Assembly: GCF_037975245.1 (NCBI RefSeq)
Contig: NC_092561.1
Coordinates: 17,301,001-17,365,000 of the forward strand
From: Apostichopus japonicus
Taxonomy: Eukaryota; Echinodermata; Holothuroidea; Aspidochirotida; Stichopodidae
Direction: 5' to 3'
DNA length: 64,000 nt
Position 1 is the first letter of the stretch, and every line of letters starts with the position of its first letter. Under the pieces are notes generated by a model, which saw only the letters and a program-made list of their open reading frames with translations, ran no database searches and was not told the DNA's origin. The translations under genes and the position numbers were made by a program. This document shows positions 1 to 11,095 of this stretch, one piece after another.

Positions 1-2019
1 ACCACTTACATCTGCTGACCATAATATGTAAATGACGCCATCGTTATCTACGCATGTGCATAGTGGACCCCAGTCACCTTCATCGACATTCGGTTTGTTC
101 AATTCGTATACAAGTTTTGCTTCCAATTGATTTTTAGTGACCACGTACACTCTGCGACCATCCCTATCACATATCACAATGTTGTCATTATGAACACTCA
201 TTTCTCTGACAGATGTTATGTCATCCGGAAGTCTAATGGTCCTTACGAAATTCAGTTGCCGGTCAAGTTCATACACTTCCATACTGCTGCTTCCTACAAG
301 TATGTGGTTGTTATAAACATCTGTAGTTACACTCAGTACTGAGTTACCTTCTGGCCAGATGTTGACAACTTCTCTGATATCTTTAGAGACGTAAGAGCCA
401 TCGCGAACATCGTAAATTCCTACTTCAGTAGGTCTACATACCGTAGCAACTTTATAAAGAGGCAATGACGCACAGTAGCGGTAAGGACGATCCTTAAAAC
501 TTTTTTCCTTTTTGAATTTATGTTGTCTAATTTTCTCGCCATTTCTGTTGATGACGGTGATGTGTGAATGCAAATTTGATGCTTTACCAGTGAGTAAGAT
601 GCGTCCATCGCCAGTTTTGGTCATACTTGAAGTCCAACGGCCTTTCGATCTGATACCTTGAATATCAACAACAGAATCTTCATGTTCTGTGATCGTCGTG
701 TTATTTGATGTATCTTTCGGCGTCCTGAAAACTTTAATTTCAGAAAGAAATTCCAGCTCTGAGAACTCCTTCTTAACATCTTCGATAAGTGGATCACTGG
801 CTGCGGTGATGTCAGGAAGAAACTGTGCGTCCGTCCAGTCATTTTTGGAAAATAGAATGGTTGACGTTGAAGCGGAGAAGTTCTCATAACGCTTTATGAC
901 ATGTTCATAATAATCTGCTATTTCTTGGATAAGATTCTCATTTCTTTCGCACACTGTGTCTAGAGCAGCCGTTTGGTTTTGTGAACTGTTGTCTAACCGT
1001 CTAAGCTCTTCCTGTGTCTCTTTATCCTTCCCATTGTGTTCTGACTGAACAACTGCAATTTCCTCTTGGTAACCCTTTTCGTTTCCTTTGATAATTTCGT
1101 CATACCTTTCTCTCACCTGTCTGATTTCTTCTTCCATGTCAAGCCTCAGCTGACGTTCTTCGTTTTCCTTCTTTTTTTCAATTTCCTTCTTTTTGCTCTC
1201 CAACTCATTCTGACTTTCTTTCTGTTGGTTCTTCAATTTATTAGACTGTTGGTCGTAATGGAACTGAATACTTTTCTTCTCTTCATATAAGTTGACTTTT
1301 AAAAGCTGTCGAACATTTTCAACTTTTCGAGGAAATTCGTATAGTTTTTCTTTGTAAGTTTTGAGCTCGACCAATTTTGCTGTAAGCCTTTCTCTTTCAC
1401 TCTTCGCTAGTTTAGTCACTTCATGAAGTACGTGATCTTTGTGTGTTCCGAAAGTGCAAGCTACACAAATCGGTAAGTTACCGCAAGATCCGCAGCACAA
1501 TTGAGCGAGATTCTTGGGGTGGTCTTTACATCTGGGGTCTTCGGTCAGAGAGGCAAGTTTAGCAAGAGTAAGGTTTTCGGTGTCAACGTGTTTCAAATCA
1601 AGCGTGTGTTGTTCATGATCACTGACCATTTTATTAGTTAAATGAAATTGAAAACATTCTTCACACAGAAAATCATTACACTTAAAGCAGTAGGCTGTAA
1701 TCTTCAGTTTCTTAGAACAACCAATACAGTCTTTGATATCTTCATCCTCAAAAGATTTCTGTAGTTGAATGAATTGAAGCATACTCTTCATGTGAAAGTC
1801 AGTTTTGAATCCATTTACACCTTCCTCCGGTATGTTACATTTGGTTTTGCAAAGAGGGCATTCCATAGTGTCGACTTTTGTTTGGATGATTATTTCTAGA
1901 CAATCACGGCAATATCGATGAAGGCATGGTAACTGTTTTGGTTCTTTAAATTCTTCTAGGCATATTGAACATTGAAAGAACTTTTCCTCCATGTCTTTTA
2001 AAGGTGTTGAGGACGCCAT
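1..2019 (-). CDS. TRIM-family RING/B-box E3 ubiquitin ligase, C-terminus beyond left edge
   Basis: An uninterrupted frame of 673 codons runs from the ATG at 2019-2017 and is still open at base 1. Residues 17-57 form a C3HC4 RING (C17, C20, C32, H34, C37, C40, C54, C57). A B-box 1-type zinc site lies at about 98-138 (C98, C101, C111, C114, C119, C122, H135, H138). A B-box 2 lies at 164-196 (C164, H167, C175 or C176, C179, C185, C188, H193, H196). A Lys/Glu-rich coiled coil follows at about 200-390. Residues from about 430 look like short beta-propeller blades (NHL or TRIM2/45/56-like). In this family the RING recruits an E2 and the coiled coil dimerises. The target is unknown. The absence of introns is typical of expanded invertebrate TRIM sets. 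The start is chosen because MASSTPLKDMEEKFF leads directly into the RING. A downstream Met at residue 10 is possible but less likely. Confidence 0.93.
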   Translation of the reverse strand, partial: MASSTPLKDMEEKFFQCSICLEEFKEPKQLPCLHRYCRDCLEIIIQTKVDTMECPLCKTKCNIPEEGVNGFKTDFHMKSMLQFIQLQKSFEDEDIKDCIGCSKKLKITAYCFKCNDFLCEECFQFHLTNKMVSDHEQHTLDLKHVDTENLTLAKLASLTEDPRCKDHPKNLAQLCCGSCGNLPICVACTFGTHKDHVLHEVTKLAKSERERLTAKLVELKTYKEKLYEFPRKVENVRQLLKVNLYEEKKSIQFHYDQQSNKLKNQQKESQNELESKKKEIEKKKENEERQLRLDMEEEIRQVRERYDEIIKGNEKGYQEEIAVVQSEHNGKDKETQEELRRLDNSSQNQTAALDTVCERNENLIQEIADYYEHVIKRYENFSASTSTILFSKNDWTDAQFLPDITAASDPLIEDVKKEFSELEFLSEIKVFRTPKDTSNNTTITEHEDSVVDIQGIRSKGRWTSSMTKTGDGRILLTGKASNLHSHITVINRNGEKIRQHKFKKEKSFKDRPYRYCASLPLYKVATVCRPTEVGIYDVRDGSYVSKDIREVVNIWPEGNSVLSVTTDVYNNHILVGSSSMEVYELDRQLNFVRTIRLPDDITSVREMSVHNDNIVICDRDGRRVYVVTKNQLEAKLVYELNKPNVDEGDWGPLCTCVDNDGVIYILWSADVSG

Positions 2020-3046
2020 CTTGTGTGTAACATCGACTGTGAAATAACCAAATGATTGAAATCTGGCATTTGTTCAGAGTAGTTTGGTAAATGTATTACA
2101 GCTAAAAATGCATTAGAAACTTTCTGCATATGTCTCTTAAAGGTTTGGCATACTGGGCTTAATTATTACAGGAATAGGTAGTAATGAAAAAAACAAACTC
2201 ATCGTATCCATAATAAGGATAAAATTGTTGCACTTTGGAATCATACTTAAGAATGACAATAACCAGGAATGACTATATGATGAAGACAAATTAACTTGGA
2301 AATAGTCTCCTGTTAGTTACCTGTAAAAAAGATGCAATTCCAAATAACTGAACCGTCTAATTTTACTTCGAAGTCACTCAGATCTCAGTAAAGTAATTGG
2401 TGTGTGTATGTGTGTGTCTGTTACACTTTGGACGTGAAACATTGAATACAAGGTGTAAACGTAGAATGAAATGGTTATCAGGTAGACTTTGACACTATGA
2501 AATGCTTATTTAGTTGCTCAAACATCAAAATGAAAGTCCACACAGTCTAAGGTAAACAAGCTAAATACCTACTATACAACCGTTCAAATAAAACACATAA
2601 TACATCTTCATAAATGTTGGTTTTGGAATGCAATATCTATGGTGAAAAGATTTGCACAATCTTTTGTTTTCCAGATCCCCTCTCAAATCTTTTTATTACA
2701 TTACAGACAGTAATCGTTTCTGAATCCTGTGTGTCAGCTGCAAAGCAGTCTGATGTGGTAGATTAGCTTTAATCTTATCATTAACTGCTTTGTGTTCGTG
2801 ACATCCATGTGAATTTGTATCGTATTTGGGTAATAATGAAAAACAATTCTTCTCACAAGAAACATTAGTAGTAGGCTTACATAGTGTTCTTTCTATACAA
2901 TAATGTAAACAATCTAGTCTAAATCGAGACCGGATCTCCTTATTGTTTGTAATAGAGAAAACTATCATAGAAGCAGTTGAGAGAATATGGTTGTGAAATT
3001 CAACCAGCTGTAAGTTTGAAAAAAAAAGATATATGTGTTACCGTCC
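2020..3046. other. 5' flank of the TRIM gene, no gene recognised
   Basis: AT-rich sequence immediately upstream of the TRIM start, so it should hold its promoter and 5' leader. No convincing TATA box, conserved exon or repeat was seen apart from a short TG-rich stretch near 2400-2420. Open frames here resemble no known protein. Confidence 0.4.
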
Positions 3047-3752
3047 CCTGGAGGGGAGAGAGTAGACAGACAAATATTTCATATTTAATATCAAAATGGC
3101 GTTGCTTTATTCTCCTGTATAACATGGCTTTCAACAAAGAACTGAAGTATTAACATTAACACTGAAACAACATACTCTCAACTGTAATAAAGACCGAAGT
3201 CACCATACTGTTTTTAGCTGTAGCACTTCAATTGACCTACAGTAGAGACTCGATGCCTCTCTTGTGTAATTCATTTAAGTAGATACTGACCTCAGTCTTT
3301 TGCTTAACAGCTGGACAAATAAGTAGATGAATTCTTACTTACTCTGTTACATAATGATATTACACTCCTTTAAGCTTAATACTGACATTTAACTCCTTTA
3401 AGTTCAACAGCACAGCGACCCCCTACGTGAGCACTCTTAGAGGTGAGGCTCCGTATACAATTTGTCAAACTCAACTCTAGAACTCAGTACAGCCTCTGCA
3501 ACATAATTATACTTTTACTATGGTCAACGTAAGCCGACGGCCTGGCCGTAACTATGATGAACACTAACATTATCATCATTGTGAATATGGCAACAAGCCT
3601 GCTTTAAGTAATCAAAGAATGACCGCTGAGGAGTCATTTATCGTTTGTAATCATTATGGTAAAATTAATACATTATGTACATACCTGGAGGGGAGAGAGT
3701 AGACAGACAAATATTTCATATCTAATATCAAAATGGCGTTGCTGTATTCTCA
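3047..3752. repeat. Direct repeat pair (3047-3115 and 3684-3752)
   Basis: A 69-bp segment beginning CCTGGAGGGGAGAGAG is repeated 637 bp downstream with about two to three mismatches. The DNA between the copies has no recognisable gene. The pair could be the ends of an inserted element or a partial duplication. No inverted termini or target duplication were found. Confidence 0.6.
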
Positions 3753-4367
3753 CTGATCTACACTAACTGGATAGGCTGCGTGGCTCCGTGTGTGAAGCAG
3801 CCGGAAGTGACCCTGGGAAATATGTGTTATGCCAGACTTAAATGGTAAATACGCCTATTTCCGTGCAGGAAAAGATATGGAATGGGTCGTCTGTACAGAG
3901 ACAGACGCTGCAAGTGCAATGCAATACAAAGTCTATGGGATACGTCGGACTAGGAACTTCCCTTCCTCCATGGTTAGGGCCTTTTAATTTCAAGAAAAAT
4001 GTTAAGCATTTCTTCTAAATTCACTTCAAATTGGGGGGAAGAATTTCATAACTGGACGAGGCTACACCATCCATGCACAAACTACATATGTACCGGTATC
4101 TAGTATTGGGAAGGACAAATATTAAATTTTTAGGTGGCTCGCAGGGTTACAAAAATTTAGTTAATTTCCATCTAGAACTAAAAATGCGAGTTCCATCATA
4201 AATAAAAAAATTAGGAGGGAAAAATTCCATGTGTTCTCAGGAAAAACTTGTCGCATAGGGTTTTTGCATGAGGCCAGGGTCTTAAGGCAGTGTCTAGATG
4301 TGGAATTCCTTTCAGGAAACCTTAGTGTCCAGTTTGGGAATATGGAATTAACACGATCATCTACAGG

Positions 4368-5493
4368 GTGACAGGAATAAATTCCCCCTGGACAAAATTC
4401 CCCCCGGACAAACCCCCCCCCCCCAGACAAAATTCCCTCAGGACAAAATCCCCCCGAGCCAAAATCCCCCGAGCCAAAATCCCTCTGGACAAAATCCCCC
4501 CAAGCCAAAATCCCTCCAGGACAAAATCCCCCCATGCTATAAAAATCCCATCAATTCTTTACAAAAATGCGTCATCCTGGTCCCCCGGTCCCCCCCTTGT
4601 GTCCCCGGTCCCCGGTACCGTCATCCGGTACCCCCACCGGTACCTCCACCAGTTCCCCCACCGGTACCCCCACTGGTACTCTCAGTGGTACTCTCAGTGG
4701 TTCCCGGACCAGTACCCCGACCATACCCCAACCGGTACCTTAATAGTTAGCCTGACAGTTACCCCCACCGGTAACCCCACCGGTACCCCCACTGGTACTC
4801 TCAATGGCTCCTTGACCAGTACCCCGGCCCGTAACCCGGCCGGTACCTCAACCGGTACCTCGACCGGTACCCCGACCGGTATCCCAACTGGTATCCTGAA
4901 AGGCACCCTGACACATACCCTGACACATACTCTGACACGTACCCTTACTAGTACTGGTACAATGACCAGTACTTTGAACAGTACCTTGACCGGTCCCTTG
5001 AATGTCACACTAATAGGTAGCCTCACAATTACCCTCACTGATCTCCCGACCAGTCCCCTGACCGGTACCCTGACCAGTATCCTGACTGTACAGTGTCCAA
5101 CCAGTACACTGAGTGGAACCCTGACCGGTACAGTGACCAGTATGATGACCGGTACCCTGACCAGTCACATGACCAGTTCCTTGACCGGTACCCTCACAGG
5201 TACCCTAGCAGGAGCCCTCACAGTTACGCTCGCCAGTACCCTGACTCGTACCCTGACCAGTCCCCTGACCATTGCCCTGACCGGTATCCTAACCAGTGCA
5301 ATGACCCATGCCTTGACTGTCACACCTGGGCCATCTCTGGTTGTTGCAAGCAGGCTTGTATGTGTCAGGGGGATATTGTCTGGGGATCTTGTCCGGGGGA
5401 TTTTGGCTGGGGGATTTTGTCCAGGGGGATTTTGGCTGGGGGGATTTTGTCCGGAGGGATTTCTTCGGGGGGGGGGGATTTTGTCCTAGAACC
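4368..5493. mobile_element. Foldback (TU-like) transposable element
   Basis: The left arm (about 4374-4540) consists of 15-16-bp tandem units of the type GGACAAAATCCCCCC and GAGCCAAAATCCCCC. The right arm (about 5368-5485) has the same units in inverted orientation (ATTTTGTCC and ATTTTGGCT with G runs). The centre (about 4610-5330) is a degenerate 12-bp repeat of the type CTGACCGGTACC. A 10-bp direct repeat, CATCTACAGG, flanks the whole at 4358-4367 and 5494-5503 and looks like a target-site duplication. Long inverted arms made of 15-bp tandem units match what I recall of sea-urchin TU foldback elements. A long plus-strand open frame over the centre encodes a GTLT-type repeat because 12 is divisible by three. 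It is probably not a gene. Confidence 0.75.
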
Positions 5494-5503
5494 CATCTAC
5501 AGG

Positions 5504-6232
5504 TCATTATTTATGTACATGCATTTTTTTTAAAGTAAATGCAGACAGACAACTATTTATAGTTCATATGCACAGTTATATATTTGCTGTTACAGCAATT
5601 TATTTAGCAGTTCTCCACAATTTCAGTTTAAATCTTTATATTCCTCAGCTTTTTACAGGTTGGTTCCCACAGTGACATACATGTAAGTAATGCCCTAGTA
5701 CATACATATAGTTATATACAGCAGGGAAATTTCAGAAAAGGAAAAATACATTTTCTACTGGTTTAAAAATGAAATAAAAACTTGCGAAGTCTTTTTAGAA
5801 TACTAATTTTTCATAAATATGCAAAGACACATTTGATGGCCCTATAACATTTAAAATTTAATTTACAGTGTTCTCCACGGGCCAGATATTAACAGGGCAC
5901 ACTGTACAGCTTTAGTACTGTGTTTGAATGTTATTGGAGATTTGTGCAATATGAACGTGATATAGGTTTGTACACCACAAATTCTGTTAAGAAAGCATGG
6001 GTTATTTTTTTTCAATGTTAAACCGTGATTGAAAAGCAACATTTAACAGGGCCACCCTGCTGAAAGTGGCTGCATGCGGAGAACTCTGACGATAAATCCA
6101 TGTCATTTTAACAACATCTGAACAATTTGCTTTGAATAACAATTGAATTAAAGCACATTTGTTAGTTCTAATGAAACACTAGTTCACTGCGGAAGCTTAA
6201 TACAATCTGCATGTTTCCATGTTACCAAGATA
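5504..6232. other. Intergenic, nothing recognised
   Basis: AT-rich unique-looking DNA between the foldback element and the nested hAT insertions. No conserved open frame, splice-framed exon or repeat unit was seen. Confidence 0.4.
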
Positions 6233-6297
6233 CAGGCCTGGAATTTCACTGAGGCCACGAAGGCCATGGCCTTTGTTGCCCTGGTCTTGGCCTTGGT

Positions 6298-7928
6298 CAG
6301 GCGCGTAGCCAAGGGGGGGGGGGGCGAAGGGGGCAGCCGCCCCCCTTGAGCAAATTTAAAATTTTTTTTTTAATGTTTTTATGATATTGCTAGTATTTTC
6401 AAAAGAAAAATGCTAAGATGCAACTTACAAGGCATGGGAAGTGCCATTTCCTGCTATCTGGGAGGCATTTTCAGCCAAAATTTTCTTGTACGCTTCGCGC
6501 CAATTATGGTGGCGCTACGCTTAGATAGTTTGCAATGCCGAACAGGGGCGTATCCAGGATTTTCCAATAGGGGGGGCGCCAGGCATGAATGATCGCCGTC
6601 CTGGGGGATGGGTCTAAGGCGAGGGGTGTACAATTTTTGCTTTCAAAGAAGGGCTGAAATGCAAATTGGTGTCATATGCATGGGCGGCGATCCGTACTTC
6701 CGAGTGGGGGGGGGGGGATATGACCTTGTTGACTATCTAAGCGTAGCGCCACCATGAGTTGGCGCGAAGCGTACAAGAAAATTTTGGGATTAACAAACCC
6801 TCTAGATGGCCGGAAACGGCACTTCCCGAGGTTTCCAAGCGGCATATACCCAACTTTAAAATAGGGATGTCATGTCCGAAATATCTCATAATCAGGATCC
6901 AAAATACTTTTTTTTTTAATTTCGGGTGTTATTTTGGGAAAATTGCCCCTGTCAATCTTGTTTCAGGCGCAACGTTAGAATGTTCGAGAGCTCTGTTATA
7001 TTATTCGATGAAGAAAATGGCCTCATGCAGACTATTATAGGCCTATACACATGCAATACACAATTACACATAGTTACATTCCTAGGTACCGATTGCTAGG
7101 GCATCCAGGTGAAACGTGTATTAAGCATTACCCTGGTTACATGAGATTCTCAGCTGTTCGAGGGAACATGTACGTGTGTAGGCCTACTAGGCCTATAATA
7201 TGAGGGTGCATATATGTACTATATCAATACCGTGGGCGCAATAATACATTTTGTTGTTATAGGGCCAATGAAGCCTACAGTCAACTATTTTTGCTTTATA
7301 AAGACGCTTTATTTGAAAAGATCGCACTGCGTTTATGGTAGGCGAGAAATGAAGCTAAAAAAGAGCCGTACATTAACGAAGATGCATAAATGTAGGCATG
7401 AAAATATTCTTATCCCTGGCATTTGGTGGGGGGGGGGGGGGATATGGTGCATTACATCCCCTCCACCCATTTTCATGGGGGATATATCCCCCCTCCACCC
7501 AGGATCGCCGCCCATGGCCATATGTGATCCATTTTTCGACCTTAATAATAAGCAACATTTCCAGTAAATATGGACACAAAATGCACAATTTAGTATGGCT
7601 GGCATGTCATTTAGTGTTTATAGTGATAATACAAACACAATTACCATCTATGTTTCTAAAACTATTATGCCGCCGAACTTCGCCAGAACCTTGTTTTGGC
7701 AAACAAAAAATAAAGCATACGGGAGGGGGGGGGGGTTGAGCGATCACCGACATCTCACATAAAGGTCGTCATCAATTTTTTTTTTTTTTTTTTTTTTTTG
7801 CTAATTATTATTTTTTTTTTGGTGACGGCCAATAGGGGGGGCGCGCGCCTGTTGCGCCCCCCCTGGATACGCCCCTGCCGAATCTACAGTTTCGCCCCTC
7901 CCTTGGCAAATTCCTGGCTACGCGCCTG
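6298..7928. mobile_element. Middle hAT-type element, 8-bp target duplication
   Basis: The termini CAGGCGCGTAGCCA and TGGCTACGCGCCTG are perfect inverted repeats. GCCTTGGT is duplicated at 6290-6297 and 7929-7936, the 8 bp expected of classical hAT insertion. It lies wholly inside the 6233-8038 element and is itself split by the element at 6543-7877. No coding capacity is seen. Confidence 0.82.
6543..7877. mobile_element. Innermost hAT-type element, 5-bp target duplication
   Basis: The left end CAGGGGCGTATCCAGG mirrors the right end CCTGGATACGCCCCTG. CCGAA abuts both ends (6538-6542 and 7878-7882), which fits the 5-bp duplications described for some hAT groups. The interior has long G and T runs and, at about 6737-6830, a segment (TAGCGCCACC, then GGCGCGAAGCG, then TACAAGAAAATTTT) shared with 8585-8690, 57384-57465 and 58472-58575. 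An inverted partner of that segment lies at about 6470-6530 in the host element. Confidence 0.75.
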
Positions 7929-8547
7929 GCCTTGGTGCAGGCTTCAAAAAATCCCATTGATTTTAACATTTTGCTATGGAAGTGCCCTTTGCAAATTGAA
8001 AACGGCCATGCCCTCTCAAAGATGAAATTCCAGGCCGGAAGATAGGTTTGTGACTGTTAACATGATAAGTTTACATCATACCATATTGTTGAAACAAGAA
8101 ATGTCAAGATGAAGAACACGGAGATATTTTTACAGCACATCTCAGTTTATGTTGAACACCGAGATATTGATTTTGGAAACTGTGGTCTGTCAATTATGTT
8201 TCTGTAGTTTACTGATGGTTAAACAAAATAAGTTTGACATTCGCTTCCGCATTTTGGGTCCTGCAACAGAGGCTGTCGTCTGCTTTCCTAAATGGAACAG
8301 CTTGATTTTAGAGCATCATGATGATACAAGCTTTACGAGAGAGTGTACTTGATTATCATCTACTGTGGTGTGAAATTGGTGATTATGTAACTCAGGAAAC
8401 AAGATTATGGTGTGCACAATTAATGAGAACAGATGATCAGACAGTCAGGGGGAGGATTTCATAATGTACTTATTTATTAAGAAGTATTGGAGCAATTTCA
8501 CCGACCACCGCTAGCTGCTGCAGTCGTTATGTGTCAGTGCCATTTCA

Positions 8548-8700
8548 GGGGCGTATCCAGGATTTTCTGACCCGGGGGCGCGAATTACTATCTAAGCGGA
8601 GCGCCACCATCGGTTGGCGCGCAGCGTACAAGAAAATTTTCTGGTTTTAATACCCCCCTAGATCACCGGAAATGGCACTTCTCAGGCTTAAAAATGACCA
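8548..8700 (+). mobile_element. hAT-type element left end, unpaired
   Basis: CAGGGGCGTATCCAGGATTT is identical to the left tip of the element at 6543. It is followed by the shared subterminal segment (CTATCTAAGCGGAGCGCCACC, then GTACAAGAAAATTTT). No matching right end or target duplication was found downstream, so the element is truncated or its right end has diverged. Confidence 0.55.
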
Positions 8701-9269
8701 ACCAGATGTACACTTTTGTCTGAGAACCAAGTATTTCCCAATAGTTTTTTTTTTTATCCATATCCTTTATTAAGATTGTCACCAGTCACAAATCATTTTC
8801 GACCTCGTCGCATGTCCTGTGGATCATTGCTTGTGTAGGTGATTCTACGTCGCGGCCCACAATACCTGTCAGCCCCACTTTTCAAGGTTTTCCCCATCTA
8901 TATAAGATATTTCGTTGTTTACATTAGCATCCCGCGGTATACTGCGCAACTTTCATGGATCGTAAGGTACACAATGGCAAACGATGTAATAACCATGCTG
9001 GCTTATATGATATTGACATTACCATGTTGAACGCGCGCGGAGCGCGCGAAAATTTTTGGTTATTTTTTTCGGGCAAGTCGTTACAGCCCCAAATCAAATT
9101 GGGCTCCTACGCCCATGACTTCACACATAGACAGTTTTGAGGCTGTTCATCTTGGAACACCATTTTCATGCTCATTGATATAAGGTGATATCTGCTGTTT
9201 GCTTTACAAATTCGAGCAGGCGCGTAGCGAGGAGTTCGCCAAGTGAGGGGCGAAGCCTGTTGGCAAACT

Positions 9270-10200
9270 ATCTAACCAATGGGTCATATGAATTCTTGGT
9301 TGGGTGGTATAAGGCGTGCTGGTCTTGACTGGGGGCTAAAGGTCCAGTCCAGTCCAGTTACATTCATTTACGAAGTGATGGTTTAGTGGTCAATTTAATT
9401 GGTCAAGCACTCTTTGGACCGGGCAAGACGCATTATGGTACTCTTCTACAATGTTCTTAGAGTTCATGTTAACTATCGGTTTGGTGATCCAAGGCGTGCC
9501 GCATGGATTAGGGCCCAAAGCTTGTTCGTGGTCCCGTTACACTCATTAAAGAAGTAATGATTTAGTGGTCATTTAAATTGGTCAAGCACTCTTTGGACCG
9601 GGCAAGACGCATCATGGTACCCTTCTACGATGTCCTTGGACTTCCTATGACCCATTGGTTTGGTGATCCAGGGCGTGCTGCATGGATTATGGCCCAAAGC
9701 TTTTTCGTGGTCCCGTTACACTCATTAAAGAAGTAATGACTTAGTGGTCATTTAAATTGGTCAAGCACTCTTTGGACCGGGCAAGACGCATCATGGTACT
9801 CTTCTACAATGTCCTTAGAGTACATGTTACCCATCGGTTTGGTGATCCAAGGCGTGTTGGATGGATTAGGGCCCAAAGCTTTTTCGTGGTCCCGTTACAT
9901 TCATTTAAAAAATTGTTGATTTAGTGGTCATTTTAATTGGTCAAGCACTCTTTGGACCGGGCAAGACGCATTATGGTATCCTTCTACAATGTGTTAAGAA
10001 TTTATATGACCCATTGGTTAGGTGGTCCAATGCGTGCTAGTCTTGGTTAGGGCCTAAAGTGATTTTTTTCTGGTCCCGTTACATTAATTTAAGAACTGAT
10101 GAAGTAGTGGTCATTTTAGTTGGTCAAGAACTATTTGGACCGGACAAGATGCATTATGGCACCCTTCTACATAGTCATTAGAGTTCATATGACCCATAGA
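9270..10200. repeat. Five-copy tandem repeat, unit 179-183 bp
   Basis: The landmark GGTCAAGCACTCTTTGGACC recurs at 9401, 9580, 9759 and 9939, with a diverged copy at 10122. Spacing is therefore 179, 179, 180 and 183 bp. Each unit also carries GGGCAAGACGCAT and GTGGTCCCGTTACA. Outer copies are more diverged than inner ones, as expected of an array growing by unequal exchange. No open frame runs through it. Confidence 0.85.
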
Positions 10201-10875
10201 TAACCTCTTTCCAGGACCAAATGTTGAACATCTTGTAAGAAAGCTTTTGTCTTGCCAGAGGAGTTACGTCGATACCATTGTCGAATACGTGACTGAATAG
10301 GTAGCATTTACTCATTCGCGAGTGTCGAACGAGGAATGGGGAATAAGTATCTAACTTCACACCGGTTAACCAGCAGCGTGCCCAGCCCCCGCAGTAACCA
10401 AACTGACAGATTGGAATCTGCTAACTTCTGACATCCTGGATCGATGCGAACGCAGTCGTATAAATAGCGATAATACCGCAACTTGGAAAATGACAAGTTT
10501 TTTTTGTAGGGGGCAATATTCACACCTGTCACATATGCACTTCACGCAAAAGAGCTACGCAGCACAATTGATAGTATTGTTGTGAAAAGAGGTAAATGGT
10601 CATCAATTAGTCTTTCGATATGTATAGTAAGCCCCGCTGAGTGATACATATCATTTCAAGAAAGTGACTGCTACTCATAATTATTATTCCAATTGAAGCT
10701 ACAGTGATTCAGCGAAACCTGGTTTATTGTCCTTGTTGTAACCTGAAATTACTCAAGCGAAATGGTACTTAGGTGCAGCTGAGTATAATAAAATTATTAT
10801 ATGTAGTCCAGATGTCGTGCGTCCAAATGATCTGGGCGGCCATTACCGCAAAAAAATAAATATAAAACTAAATTC
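10201..10875. other. Intergenic, nothing recognised
   Basis: Unique-looking sequence. Two short minus-strand open frames (about 10178-10532) resemble no known family and lack splice context. Confidence 0.35.
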
Positions 10876-10879
10876 ACTT

Positions 10880-11095
10880 AATTACACCAAAAATAGATTT
10901 AACATGAGAAACAAAAAATGTTATTCATCAAAAATACATTTACTCCTTCAAATATAAATTTACTCCATCAAAAATATAAATTTAGTCAATCAAAACTACA
11001 GTTTCTGCATCAAAAATAAATTTACTAAATCACATCAAAATTTAATTGAATTTACTCCTTCAAATATAAATTTTCTTCATCAAAAATAGTTTACC
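10880..11095. repeat. Degenerate AT-rich tandem repeat, unit about 26 bp
   Basis: Repeated blocks of the form AAATTTACTCCATCAAAAATATA occur about eight times with substitutions and small indels. It is a simple minisatellite with no coding potential. Confidence 0.7.

Larger units (their letters stand above)
6233..8038. mobile_element. Outer hAT-type element of a nested set, 6-bp target duplication
   Basis: The left end CAGGCCTGGAATTTCA (6233) matches, inverted, the right end TGAAATTCCAGGCCGG (ending 8038), with one mismatch at the tip. AAGATA directly abuts both ends (6227-6232 and 8039-8044). No transposase is visible, so it is non-autonomous. Its interior is interrupted by the element at 6298-7928. 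Confidence 0.7.

Noticed and set aside
4368-5489. 373-codon plus-strand open frame rich in GTLT repeats as a gene
   Set aside because: It follows from the 12-bp period of the foldback core and starts and ends inside the inverted arms; no domain is recognisable.
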